Source of the DNA: Buxus sempervirens
Lineage: Eukaryota > Streptophyta > Magnoliopsida > Buxales > Buxaceae
Length of the DNA: 64,000 nt
Direction of reading: 5' to 3'
NCBI GenBank assembly: GCA_947561395.2
Contig: OX387185.1
Location: forward strand, 47,502,602-47,566,601
The translations under genes and the position numbers were made by a program. Below are positions 24,443 through 36,300 of the stretch, in pieces; the stretch's first letter is position 1; each line of letters begins with the position of its first letter. The notes beneath the pieces are model-generated. The model worked only from the letters and a program-made list of their open reading frames with translations, did no database searches and was not told the origin of the DNA.

Positions 24443-25175
24443 TAGATGCTCTGTCGAGATCAGGCTCCTTTTTCTTGCCCTCTGCAGATGGAGGAGACGA
24501 CATGCATTCAGCACTTTATTTAATGTATTTTCCCATTTTTGGTGCCCAAAAAAACTCTATTCAGATCATAATGTTGATTGGGCACCATTACTTCATATTT
24601 TTTGGGATATACCCAATATATAGAAATACACGTTGGGCATCACTATTAGAAGAATAGAATCTCTTCTGTATTTTTATATGATAACAAAACCTCAGGCCTT
24701 GTATATTTTCTTCGATCATTAAACCTCTGGTTTCTACCAAATACATTTATAACTTTCACTTAGAACTCTAGCAATCTGGAACTGGAATATCAAAAGAAAA
24801 TTTTGGGAGTCATGGAAGCTGCACTTAGATGATTGAGAAAGATGTACATTTGCTCGACAGGGTATGATTTGGCTTCGTTTGCTTGCAGAAAGGATAGTGG
24901 ATGCAGAATGGTAAAAGCAAATGGCTTGTGATTGCCTTGACCGGTAAGCATATTGAGTCATAACTATAATGCCATGAACTCTGCTAGGTTAAATGACTGT
25001 TGCTATGAGGATTTCTAATTGTGAACCAAGCTATCATGGTATTGTACTACTTTTAAATCTTGTTTGATGGGTAAACGACCACTGGATTTTAGATTTTCAC
25101 AGATCAGTGTATATTTGTTGAACGGGCATGGATTAATGGTCAAGGCCCAATTACATAATCGACCCTCTAAGCCTA

Positions 25176-25921
25176 GGGTTGCTTATCGGGCCAGCATGGG
25201 CACGGCATGGCCCAACATGCTTAAAGCGTGTCCGTACTTGGTCGGCCTGTTGCCCCTGGTGGGCCGTGCCGTGCTCAGGTGCTTGGGAACTAGGCCCGTT
25301 AAGGCATCGCTCGCGTCAAGCGGGTTAGTTGGGCGGTGCCCATGTGCTGGCCTGTGTGCCAGCCCAACGGCAGGCACAGCTAGGCTGGCCCATCATGCCG
25401 GTTTTTTAACCCCAAAAAGTGGTTTTTTCCCCTTTTTTTACAATTTTACCCCTAACCTAGTTGAAATGGATGAGCGTCAACCTAGTTGGGATAGATGGGT
25501 GCCAATCTAGTTAGGATGTACTTATACTATAGTGATATAATATTATTTGTGCAAGTATATTATGTATAAATATGGTTGTATTTGCAAAGTTATACACTTG
25601 TACTTGTAATAATTGATTTATTTAAATTTTTTTGAACAAATTATATCCCAGTATGTGTAAAACATTTTTGTAAATAATAAATATATTTTTTCAAAATTTT
25701 TTATGTTTTTTTTACTAATTTTTTTCCATTTTCTCCAATTTTTTTAATAAAAAAAGGACCTAGGCCTGCGGGCCGTGCCTGGGTTTTCTCTGATGGGCCA
25801 AGCACGGCACAGTCCGTCAAGGAAGCGGACTGTGCCCCCGCTGGCCCATGGGCTGCCAAGTATGCACTAATCATGCCCGTGTCGGGCCGGGCCGGGCCTG
25901 CCGACCCGTTAATCAACCCTA
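25176..25921. mobile_element. hAT-like non-autonomous element (746 bp)
   Basis: A perfect 8-bp direct repeat, taagccta, flanks the block at 25168-25175 and 25922-25929. The ends are inverted: gggttgcttatcgggcc on the left, and gacccgttaatcaaccc on the right, whose complement reads gggttgattaacgggtc. The outer 250 bp at each side are very GC-rich (gggcc, gcacggc words); the centre is AT-rich. There is no transposase frame. The 8-bp duplication points to hAT. Confidence 0.65.
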
Positions 25922-25964
25922 TAAGCCTACGCCTAGAAGTCTCTAGTTTGGTTTGGCCACACGA

Positions 25965-25970
25965 CACGTG
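25965..25970 (+). promoter_or_regulatory. G-box/ABRE-like CACGTG
   Basis: The sequence acacgtgg lies about 306 bp before the start codon of the second PPR gene, just outside the hAT-like element. This core is bound by bZIP and bHLH factors in plants. Its relevance here is inference from position only. Confidence 0.25.
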
Positions 25971-26275
25971 GACTGAAATGTACGCTCCGCTTCGTATTAT
26001 TTTCCAAACGTTTTTTTTTTCTTGAAAATAAAAAGTTACTTTCAAAAAGTAAAAGCAGGTTTGGTTAGCCATCACAAGGTGTTTTTGCAAAAATCATTGC
26101 TTTTTAAAAAATTACTCTTGTTTTTTCTTCAGAACAATTTGCTCTAGTTTCGAAATCAGAAGCTTCTGGTGTGATCTGTTCATCTTCTCACCCATTTTAA
26201 GTTTTTTATCTACCTGGCTAAGATATAAATCTGCTCTGCTATTACTTCAGTTTAGCTGGTTACTCAATTTGCTTC

Positions 26276-28519
26276 ATGAAACAAAATCTCAAATCGATTG
26301 GTAAAAATGGAAGCCTTGTCTTCAACCAGAATCTGAAGATAAGCCAATTGGGAAAGTTGGGTCGGATTGAAGAAGCCATCAATGTTTTTAAGCAAATGAG
26401 TCATCGTAACATTGTGACATGGAATTCCATGATCTCTGCTTATTCCAGGAACGGTCGGATTGTTGATGCGCGTAGCCTTTTTGATCAAATGCCTATAAAG
26501 AACTTAGTTTCTTGGAATGCAATGATTGCTGGTTACTCCCATAATGATAAGGTTCTGGAAGCTGCTGAGCTGTTTGATAAAATGCCCAAAAGAGACATTT
26601 TTTCTTGGACGCTGATGATAACTTGCTATACCAGGAATGGGGAGCTTGAAAAAGCAAGACACCTCTTTGATCAGCTTCCAGACAAGAGCAACCCAGTTTG
26701 TTGGAATGCAATGATAGCAGGTTATGCAAAGAACAGAAGGTTTGAAGATGCTCGGAGATTATTAGACAAGATGCCAAATAAGGATTTAGTTTCATGGAAT
26801 TCCATGCTCGCAGGATATACCCAAAATGGAGAGATTCGCCTGGGGTTAAAATTTTTTGATCAAATGATTGAGAGAGATGTGATTTCTTGGAATTTGATGA
26901 TTGATGGGTTGGTTGAAGTAGGTGATTTGGATTCTGCAAGGCAATTTTTTCAGAGGATTCCAAATCCAAATGTCGTTTCTTGGGTAACAATGTTAAATGG
27001 ATATGCAAGGAATGGTCAGGTTGCTGAGGCGAGGAACCTCTTTGATCAAATGCCGGAGAAAAATGTTGTTTCTTGGAATGCAATGATTGCGGGTTACGTT
27101 CAAAACAGCCAAATTGAAGAAGCTGTAAGGTTATTCAAGGAAATGCCAGAGATGAATTCTGTGTCATGGACAACAATAATCAATGGATATGTTCGTGCTG
27201 GTAAGCTTGATGATGCAAGGCAAATTCTCTATCAGATGCCTTATAAGAATGTTGCAGCCCAAACTGCAATGATGTCTGGGTACATTCAGAAGAACATGAT
27301 GGATGAAGCTCGTAAAATCTTCAATAGTATAAGTTCTCACGATATTGTATGTTGGAACACCATGATTGCTGGCTATGCTCGATGTAAGAGAATGGATGAA
27401 GCAAATGATCTATTTAAACAAATGCCGAAGAAGGATGCAGTTTCATGGAATACTATGATTGCTGGTTATGCTGAGGAAGGACAGATGAACAAAGCACTTA
27501 AAATCTTTGAAGAGATGGAGGAGAGGAATAAAGTTTCTTGGAACTCCCTGATTTCGGGTTTCACTCAAAATGGAATGCACATGGATGCACTCAGGCATTT
27601 GGTCTTAATGAGTAGAAATGGTAACAAACCTGATCAATCTACATTTGCCTGTGGTATTAGTGCCTGTGCCAACCTCGCAGCTCTACAATTTGGAAAGCAA
27701 CTTCACCATCTTGCAGTGAAGAGTGGTTATGCTAGGGATTTGTTTGTTGGAAATGCTTTGATCACTATGTATGCAAAGTGTGGAAGAGTGTCTCATGGAA
27801 AAGAAGTTTTCAATGATATTGATCACAGTGATGTTGTTTCGTGGAATTCTTTGATTACTGGGTATGCATTGAACGGGAACGGCGAAGAGGCAATTAAGCT
27901 CTTCCGGGAGATGATAAATGAAGGGGTTAGTCCTGATCAGGTCACTTTTGTTGGAGTCCTGTCAGCATGTAGTCATTCTGGGCTAATCGACCAGGGCCTA
28001 GATTTATTTAAATGCATGACCGAACAATATTTCATTAACCCTGTGGCTGAGCACTATGCCTGCATGGTTGACTTGCTGGGCCGGGCAGGAAAACTGGAAG
28101 AAGCATATCAACTGGTAACAGAAATTCCAATCAAGGCAAATGCAGGAACTTGGGGAGCATTGCTTGGGGCATGCCGGATACACCATAATCTGGAACTTGG
28201 AAAATATGCTGCTGAAAATCTTTCCAAGTTAGAACCGCATAAAACTTCAAATTATGTATTATTGTCAAACATACATGCAGAGGCAGGTAGATGGAGGGAA
28301 GTGGAGAAGGTGAGGAGATTGATGATAGAGGGGGAAGCGGAGAAGCAGCCTGGGTGTAGCTGGATTGAAGTAGGAAATCAGATCCATGCGTTCTTCTCTG
28401 ATGATTCAATGCAAACAAAGTCAGCAGAGATCTGTGAGACACTAAGAATAGTAATGGGAGAACTGAGAAACACAGGTTATGGGCCTGACATCAAATCTTT
28501 GACACTTGACTATGGATGA
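26276..28519 (+). CDS. Pentatricopeptide repeat protein, PLS class with E/E+ domains
   Basis: Intronless, 747 residues. The first two-thirds is an array of about fifteen short repeats of roughly 31 residues with the pattern VSWNAMIAGY then A..LFDQMP, followed by longer P and L repeats (KPDQSTFACGISACANLAAL near residue 450, SPDQVTFVGVLSACSHSGLI near 555). An E domain begins near residue 624 (GTWGALLGACRIHHN), passes through PGCSWIEVGNQIHAFF, and ends with an E+-like tail (RNTGYGPD). There is no DYW domain. Proteins of this type bind organellar RNA and recruit an editing deaminase in trans. By memory the repeat layout is close to Arabidopsis At4g02750, but that one has a DYW domain, so orthology is unsure. 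No clear presequence is seen at the N-terminus. Confidence 0.92.
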   Translation: MKQNLKSIGKNGSLVFNQNLKISQLGKLGRIEEAINVFKQMSHRNIVTWNSMISAYSRNGRIVDARSLFDQMPIKNLVSWNAMIAGYSHNDKVLEAAELFDKMPKRDIFSWTLMITCYTRNGELEKARHLFDQLPDKSNPVCWNAMIAGYAKNRRFEDARRLLDKMPNKDLVSWNSMLAGYTQNGEIRLGLKFFDQMIERDVISWNLMIDGLVEVGDLDSARQFFQRIPNPNVVSWVTMLNGYARNGQVAEARNLFDQMPEKNVVSWNAMIAGYVQNSQIEEAVRLFKEMPEMNSVSWTTIINGYVRAGKLDDARQILYQMPYKNVAAQTAMMSGYIQKNMMDEARKIFNSISSHDIVCWNTMIAGYARCKRMDEANDLFKQMPKKDAVSWNTMIAGYAEEGQMNKALKIFEEMEERNKVSWNSLISGFTQNGMHMDALRHLVLMSRNGNKPDQSTFACGISACANLAALQFGKQLHHLAVKSGYARDLFVGNALITMYAKCGRVSHGKEVFNDIDHSDVVSWNSLITGYALNGNGEEAIKLFREMINEGVSPDQVTFVGVLSACSHSGLIDQGLDLFKCMTEQYFINPVAEHYACMVDLLGRAGKLEEAYQLVTEIPIKANAGTWGALLGACRIHHNLELGKYAAENLSKLEPHKTSNYVLLSNIHAEAGRWREVEKVRRLMIEGEAEKQPGCSWIEVGNQIHAFFSDDSMQTKSAEICETLRIVMGELRNTGYGPDIKSLTLDYG

Positions 28520-30385
28520 TTGATCTGAACTCTTGAATATGACTGTTTTGTTGTACATTAGAATATTTATAGCCCAATCGTTGCTCCTCCTGTCCCCTTT
28601 ATCTTTCCTGCAGTTCTTTTGCAAGTGAATATAATGTGAAGTTTTTCTACTTGTCTTTTAGTTCTGATCTTATTAACCAATACATTGAAGTGTTAGGTTC
28701 CATTTTGATCTGGAGTGTCATTGATCTAAATATTCTTCTCTTAAGTTAGCTTGTTAATTAACAGCCCTAAACATAACTAAATTGCTCTCTTTGGAGATGT
28801 TACACTTAAGTCTGGCGCCTTCAAATTTTGACAGCATAGTGGATTAAACTACACTTGCCTGTACTTAATAGCAGTAATTCAATTGCCTAACAGAGACATA
28901 ATAGAGGTGATACTCTATCAGCTTACAGGTAACAAAGCTGCACTTAGCATCAATTGGGGCCTTTTATTTATTTGATTTGCTTGGTACTTGGTCCATTGAC
29001 CACCTCCCCATAAGAAGGTTTCACCCCACAGTATACCCTGTGTTAGGGCTTCCTAAATGGGTAAAGGCAAGATCAACCCCAAGTCTTGGCAACAACATCC
29101 AGAAATTCAATCTGAGTTCTTAGTTTTTGCAAACTAGGATGAGAAGGTGTATACAGAAGAGGCTCTATTAATGATTGCTAATGCTCAGGATTTTATTCAT
29201 CTTCTCTCTCAGTTAAGTGAGTTATGCGGTCACTTTAGTAAATAATATCCATTGCTACATTGGTTTTATTCCCATGGACCCAGACAAAACACCATTGTTG
29301 GAGGTTGACGTGGCTAGCTCCCACCTCATCCAAAATATCCGTTTATGTGATCTCAGTTTGACATCTCCTGAACTTTTCTCCTGCATTGGTTCCTACAATT
29401 TCAGAGAGACGGCGTGAACGGTTAAACCTTATTTTCTTGTTGTAAAACGTGAGGAAGGTTTTTTCGTGTCGGAAAAACACTTAACGCGTTAAGTGCGGTC
29501 ACTTTAAAGTTTAAATCGAAGGAACAAAAACAAAAACAAAAAGGAAGAAGGAAAAAAAAGGTTATCTGACGTCTGTTAGTCTGAATTTAACGGTTGACGC
29601 GTGTAGGCCGTTCCGCCCTTTAACGGACGTTATGGAGAATGAAAGGGATTTGGTAATACCAAGGCAATTTCGCTGTGTGGTAGCTATAAATAGGAACTCT
29701 CAATATGAGGAGTTTTCAAAGCAAAGACGTGGAAGGGAGACTTTTGTGAAGCTACACTGACGGTCGAACACGGGATTGAAGGAAGTGCATTCCAGGTTTT
29801 GCATCTTTTTTTTTATTATCTTCTCTTTTTCGATTCATTTATTTTTTTGGTTTGTTTACGGATTGTTTTGCATTTGATCTATTCTCGTATTTTTTTTCAG
29901 CCGAAGAAATCCATCGATTCGCTGTAATTTTCAGCGTTATCGTGGATTTCTAGGGTTATGTTTCTACGTTTGAGTTATCTGAGGGATCTGCAACTCTCGA
30001 TTGAGATTCTGTGTCATTTCATCTTAATTATTGTGCCTTTTAATGAAAGGTTATAAGTTTTTTTTCCGGTTTCTTGATGTTTTCTGATTTTAGAGTACTA
30101 TCAAGTGTATGAGGCTTGACTTTTTATTCTGGATTGAAGCTTAGCGGTTTAGTTTTTGGAATTCGCTTTTTTTCATGCGGAAAAGTGATTTTGTTTGGTT
30201 TCCAAAGTTTGACATGAAAGAAATGATGGGAGAAAGTATCTGAATATTCTTTTGATACTGGATGGTTTGTGAAATCCTTTTGCGTATTTCTTTGCCCGAT
30301 TTGTGTTAAAATCGAGTAATCTCCCTAGAATATAAGGGACTCTTGTTGTTCTTTCAGTGAAACAGAAAGTCCTGTTTGGGGAGGA
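28520..30385. other. Intergenic region and 5' leader of the RING-CH gene
   Basis: Downstream PPR sequence, then AT-rich DNA, then the RING-CH promoter. The leader probably contains an intron: a donor-like cattccag followed by gttttgc near 29793, and a pyrimidine-rich acceptor, gttctttcag, near 30357. This is inferred from splice signals only. Confidence 0.4.
29685..29692 (+). promoter_or_regulatory. TATA box of the RING-CH gene
   Basis: The sequence gctataaatagg is a near-perfect plant TATA box in a GC-richer stretch. Transcription would start near 29720, giving a leader that reaches the ATG at 30386, probably through a leader intron. Confidence 0.5.
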
Positions 30386-33300
30386 ATGGGTGATCACCTT
30401 GTTTTGTATGTTGACCGCCTCATAACACCTACAACTTTGCAATCAACGCCGGGGCCTGAGGCCTCAGGTCCTTCCGGGGACGGCTCTTGTTCCCACACTG
30501 TTGGTCCTTCTGATGCAATTAGTGAAGATAAGGGAGTGCAAGAAGAAGCGGTCTCTGATGAGGAAGAACCACTAATTCAGACTATGGAATGCCGCATTTG
30601 CCAGGAGGAAGACCAAATCAAGAACCTTGAGATCCCCTGTGCCTGCAGCGGAAGTTTGAAGGTACTTCTGTCATTCTTTTTGCGTGTGAGAAAAATATAG
30701 GATGTAATGTTCTTCTTATGTATTTTTTTTCTTTTCCGTCTGTTATTATACTACTTAATTTTGTTATTTAGAAGTTCCTAAATTAACTTGTTTTAGCAAT
30801 TCCTGTTCTGCAATAAGCTCAGTTCTATCTTGGATAATATCCTATTTTTGTGAAGCTACCTCACTGGTCTGATGGTGATCAATGGCCGAACTCAAGATTC
30901 AAATCTTCCCAGCCATGGGACTGACACTAGGTGTTTAGGAGTCTTGATTTGGTTCGTTAGTGGCTTTGATCTAAGTGGTATACTCTTTTTCTGTTCTTGG
31001 TTCAGGGGTATTGCATGTCTCTAGGTATATTTCCTTTTAAGTTTTTGAATATTTATAGAGGGTTATAGGATACTTTTCAGAATAAAAGAAGTTCTAAGAT
31101 TGCAGCTGTAGAAATTTTGCTTTGAGGTTATGATTATCTTCTCCCCTAGTGGCAAGGGCATAAAATATCTGTATGTTTACTTCCTTAGATTCATCTCTCA
31201 ATTTTTTTCTTCTCTCTTTTATATTAATTTGTGATTCCATGCTTTGTTTGTTATTTAGACAAACCTTGCCAGGCATAAGTTCAGATTATGCTTTCAACGA
31301 TCTTTTAACATTTCTGATAGCTATACCTAAACTTACTGAGTAGCGTGGTCATATCTATGATACAAGCAATTAGCCTTACTAGAGGGTGATTCTAGTGTTA
31401 AAAGCCTCCCCTAACAATAAATATTTATTTGGTCATGATTGATGGCAAGCCTTGTTTCTATTTCATTTGTTATTTTTATATGATTGTATTATTTTTATAT
31501 GATTGTATGTCATGCGCCCCGCCCCCCACAAAAAGAAAAGGGCTGCAAATGTTAACAGGATAGATCTAAAAGGAGGACCCTTCATTTCATTATTTAGAAC
31601 AAATGCTTTCTTGGCACCTCATCCATCTCAGTGGGATGAGGTAAATTTGCATTTATTCTGTGATTATAGTATCGTTTGATTGGTTTATACTTTGCCTTTG
31701 GATCCAGGCATGTTTTCAATGGCATTGGTTTTTTCACCTCTGCTGTTACTGTTTCATGCTGATTGTCATTGCTGATTAGCCTTGTGTTCTTTCATTAACA
31801 ATCCAATAAGTGGTTTTCAGTAATGATTGATTTTTCCCACCAGATGCGCTATGTTTGTCTTTGAGTTTGGATCCCATAATAAGTTGTATGTGTTGTTCTC
31901 AGAATGCATAATTCGAAGTAGGCTTTGGCCTTCAATGCATACAGCTCATCTGATGTACCTGGGTAGTATAGTATATTGAATCCTTAATCTTACAATGAAA
32001 ATAATATGTAACATTATTTTTGAAACGATGTTTGATCATGTGAATTATTATATGAAAATAATAGTGTAATCAAAGCATTTTCTAAGTAATCACTTTCCCT
32101 TTTGAGGGATTTATTACTAAAATACCTGACTTCTATATTTTATCCAGTTTGCTCACAGGAAATGTGTCCAGCGATGGTGCAATGAGAAAGGAGATATAAC
32201 GTGCGAGATATGTCATCAGGTACTCATTTATTTTTTTTCTTTTCCTCTTCTTCTCTTTTTTCTTTTTTTATCTTTACCTGTGGGCACTTAAATCTAAGTC
32301 CAAGAACCTGTGATCTTTTTACATGTTTATATTTATGCAGGTTGTTTGAAACTCATTTAATCAAGCAGGTTTTTGTGAGGTCCCATGCATGATGCATTTG
32401 GCCGATCATAATACCTACATATACATCAACAGATACACACATCATTCCTTCTGAATAAATTATTTTTTAATTGAATTGAAAGATAAAGAAATAATAAGAA
32501 TGAGTTATCAGGTTATTAGTGAACAGACAGGTTCTCTTGGTCTCATGTTTGTTTCATTAGGTGCCCAACTTGATTTAGAACACTATCTGATTCAGTATAT
32601 TCTCCAACTATGTTCACAGTTTATAAGGAGACAGCATAAATGCATTTCAAGCTAGAATTTATGCACAAATCTCATTGGAAAAAAAGTTTCCTTTCCCTTG
32701 GTGGTAGGATCACCCTCATTCAATCTGCTGTCTCAAACATTCCGACTTTTTTTCTCTCTTTATGAAGCTCCCTGTGGGGGTTATTGAGAAGATTGAGAAA
32801 TGATGAGGGTTTTGCTGTAGGAAGGAATGGGACGTAAAAGAGATCATACAATCAGTTGGGAGGCGGTGTGTGTAGAGGTTGGCTGAACTTGGGTAATACA
32901 TTGACTTGCAATTCAACATTTCTCAGTAAATGGTTGTACGATTTCAGTACGGAGAGAAAGAGCTTATGGAGGCAGGTCATTGCCAGAAAATATGGACTGC
33001 GTAAGAATAGTTGGGATGTGAATCCTAAAGCCAAAATATTTAGTGGTAGTTATGAGAAGGCTATCTTTCGTATGTTTCCATCTTTCTTCCCATTGGCCAG
33101 GTTTAGCGGTGGTAGTGGGTCCTTATATCTTTCTGGTCAGATTTATTGTGGGTTATACTCTGATTTTCCGATCTCTGATATTTTTTCCTGGTCCTCCCTA
33201 AGTTTGGATTGGAACATTTCTTTCTCTATGGACCTTAGACCAGCTGCTTTGACCAAACGTTCCTCTCTTTTCAACCTTCATAAAGATGTTGTCATTCCTA

Positions 33301-36300
33301 GCATTCCTGATAGCCGGTATTTGGACTCTTGATTCTTCCAGCACATTTTCTTCCAGGTGTTTTATGTCCTCTTTTTGCAAGTCATAAAAATTTTATTTGA
33401 TAAATACATCAAAGCTTATAAACTTATACCAATGCATCTCATTCCGCAAAATGGCAGTCATTGGAAAATTACAATTTTTTTTATCAGTAATAGAAATGAT
33501 ATTTATATATAATAAAGGATAGAGATGAAAACATGTCTAAAGGGTACACAGATTGTGTACCAACTGCTAAACATCTGAGAATTAAACCTTAAGGCCCAGC
33601 AAACTAGCAAGATAGTAGGCTTCCCTTCCCTCCCTCTAATCTAGGAATGATTCTCCTAATAAGAATTCCTGAATGGATACATTCCCCATCAACTCTACAG
33701 ATGATAGCCAGTAATACATCATGCGTAAAACTTTTATTTTCAATGTTCTCTGCATTTCCTTGGCAAATTACAAATTGACGACACTTAAAGCTAACCAGTA
33801 AATTACTTATTACCGCAGTCTACACTTATGAACTATTATGCTAAAAATAACAAGTAAAAAATTACATTATGGATTAGCAACAAGTCCCCAGGAGACAAAA
33901 TATAAATTAAAGGCAGTGACGACTTAGAAGTCACTGTTGTGTATTCGGATGGAGAAGTTGGTTTGTGTTTAGGTGAGCTTGTAGGGTATTTTGTGTACTT
34001 TGGCGGACAATTGAATGAGCTAATGAAGATAATGGGTACTCGAGAAGCCTATGTGATAGTGTATATTTTTTGGTGAAGCTGGATTTTACTTTTACAGAAT
34101 ATGAATTCTATTTTGATGATGAGACTAATATATTTTGCAGATTTCACTGATCATTTATTTAAAGTGTACCCTGGGCAACTGGTTTTCCTGTTATAGATAA
34201 GTGTTGACCTTTTATATATGGTGGTAATATCCCAACTGTCTGAGTAGGCTGTATTTTGGATAAGCAATAATGATGCCAGTGACTGCAAAACTGGAATCTG
34301 AATGTATTTAAGGTAATATAAAACTCAAACTTGGTGAAGAATTTACCATGAGGCTGGTGAGTAATTAATGGAAGGCTCAAGCACAATACCGACTTAAAGT
34401 TTGATGATAATCAGAGAAAAATGTAGAAAGAGAATATAAGGGGGTCAGTGGGGATAGCTGAAGAGGGTGTGCTTGTAATTGAAAATGGGGAAAGGGGAGT
34501 TGTATACCATTGTGCAACTGGTATTCAATTCAAGGATGTTTTCAAACAGATTGTGCAACTGGAGTGGAGTCTTTCTAGTTTCAACTGGTAAATACCATTG
34601 TGTGCCTCCATTGGTTCAGTCAGTATTGGGCAACGCTAATTGTGTTTGTCAGTTTAGATTCTGTTCTGGATCTGCCAATCCAGACTGGTATTCAAGTGGA
34701 TAGATCCGAGGAATTGGGTGGAATATAGGACTCTTTCAAGTTTTAACAAACAAAAATACCATTGTGCATTTCCAAATGGTTCAGTAAAAAGAATTGGTTG
34801 ATCAATATCATCATTGAGCAATACCATAAACTGTGGTTTGGTTGCTTCACATGTGCGCTCAATGGTCACAAAATTCTTGCATAACCTGGTTCTTGCTTAT
34901 GTGAGTTATCCATTTAACATTGATTTTGCGGTTACATAATTATATATGTGAATGTCTTTGGAAACACTAGGTATACCCCTTTTTTTGCATTTTAGGATCA
35001 GCTTGGAGGCTCAAAGCAAAATGGCACTTGCAAATTGCAGATCTCGATGGGGTGCCCCTCTAGTTATGGATAATATGTACAACCTTTGATATCAAATTCT
35101 GTCAGGGATGTATGGTTATTTGGACTTCTTTTGTGGCCATTTAACTGGGAAACGGGAGTCCTAAATGTGTACACATACATGTTGAAAGCACTGACAGTAA
35201 TAATGAATGCTGCTAGTTGAGTTCTTATCTTTTGAAGAAAGGAAAGTACTTTGCTTATCCATCTTGTACAGTGGTATACCAAACCAAGCTGAAGTGGTGA
35301 CATGCATGTATCTATACTTGATTCATTATGATCATGTTTGTATGTGCTATCATAATTTATCTTCATAGGTGTTTCTTTTTGTGCTCCTTATGTACAGGCA
35401 TATCAACCTGGTTATACTGCACCACCTCCTCCACCTCTGTCGGACGATACTACTATTGATATCAGGCAAGCATATATTCTTTTTTCTGCTTCAGTGCCTT
35501 TGCTTCAATATGACTGTTGCTTTCCTTTTTTCAAAATTTTTTTTTTTTTGGCTTTAAAATATATTTTTCTTGGCTTTAATATAATTGATTGACGATTTCT
35601 TTATCTATTCTTTAAATCAGTACTGGATTTTTTATCTTTTTGGTGTTAAAAAAGTAGATATGCATCAGAGATAACAATCTGGAGCATGAACTTCTGAATA
35701 ATATCTCATCTCAGCTGCTCTCTGACATCTTTTCCTTTTCTGTTTGGGTTTTCACTTGCAGTAGTGGCTGGACAATCGCTGGTACTCCATTGGATTTGCA
35801 TGATCCTAGGCTTTTAGCCATGGCTGCAGCAGAACGACATTTTCTGGAAGCTGAATATGATGAGTATGCTGCTACAAATGCCAGTGGAGCTGCATTTTGT
35901 CGATCTGCTGCTCTAATTGTAAGTTCTTATGATCATTACCTATTTAAACAATAATATCTCTCTTTTGTAAAATGAAATGGGATTGTTGTGTGGACTATAA
36001 GAAATTTAAAAGAAAGAATTATTTTAATGCCAGTATTATTAAACCTGCACCAGATTTTGACCTGATCACGGGCTGTCAAGGATGTAAACTCAGCTGGCCA
36101 TGGTATTACCTGAGGCCAATACTGAGTCTACTTGGCAATTCCGATGGTATTGGCTTATACTGATTTATTGCCTCAGTTGATCCCAAAAAAAAAAAAAGAT
36201 ATATATAAAATTTAAAAAATAAAAGAAATTATATACAAGCACATTGTAAAGCTACTGATATGTATCAGCTAATACCATGCTGATGCAATGATCTCTTTTA

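Larger units (their letters stand above)
24443..26275. other. Intergenic region between apyrase and the second PPR gene
   Basis: Begins with the apyrase 3' UTR, then a hAT-like element (25176-25921), a G-box, and AT-rich PPR upstream sequence. No gene is visible in the rest. Confidence 0.5.

Noticed and set aside
26493-27083. 196-residue open frame on the minus strand
   Set aside because: It lies wholly inside the second PPR gene, and its His/Leu/Ser-rich sequence is the complement of the repeated PPR codons. It is a shadow frame.
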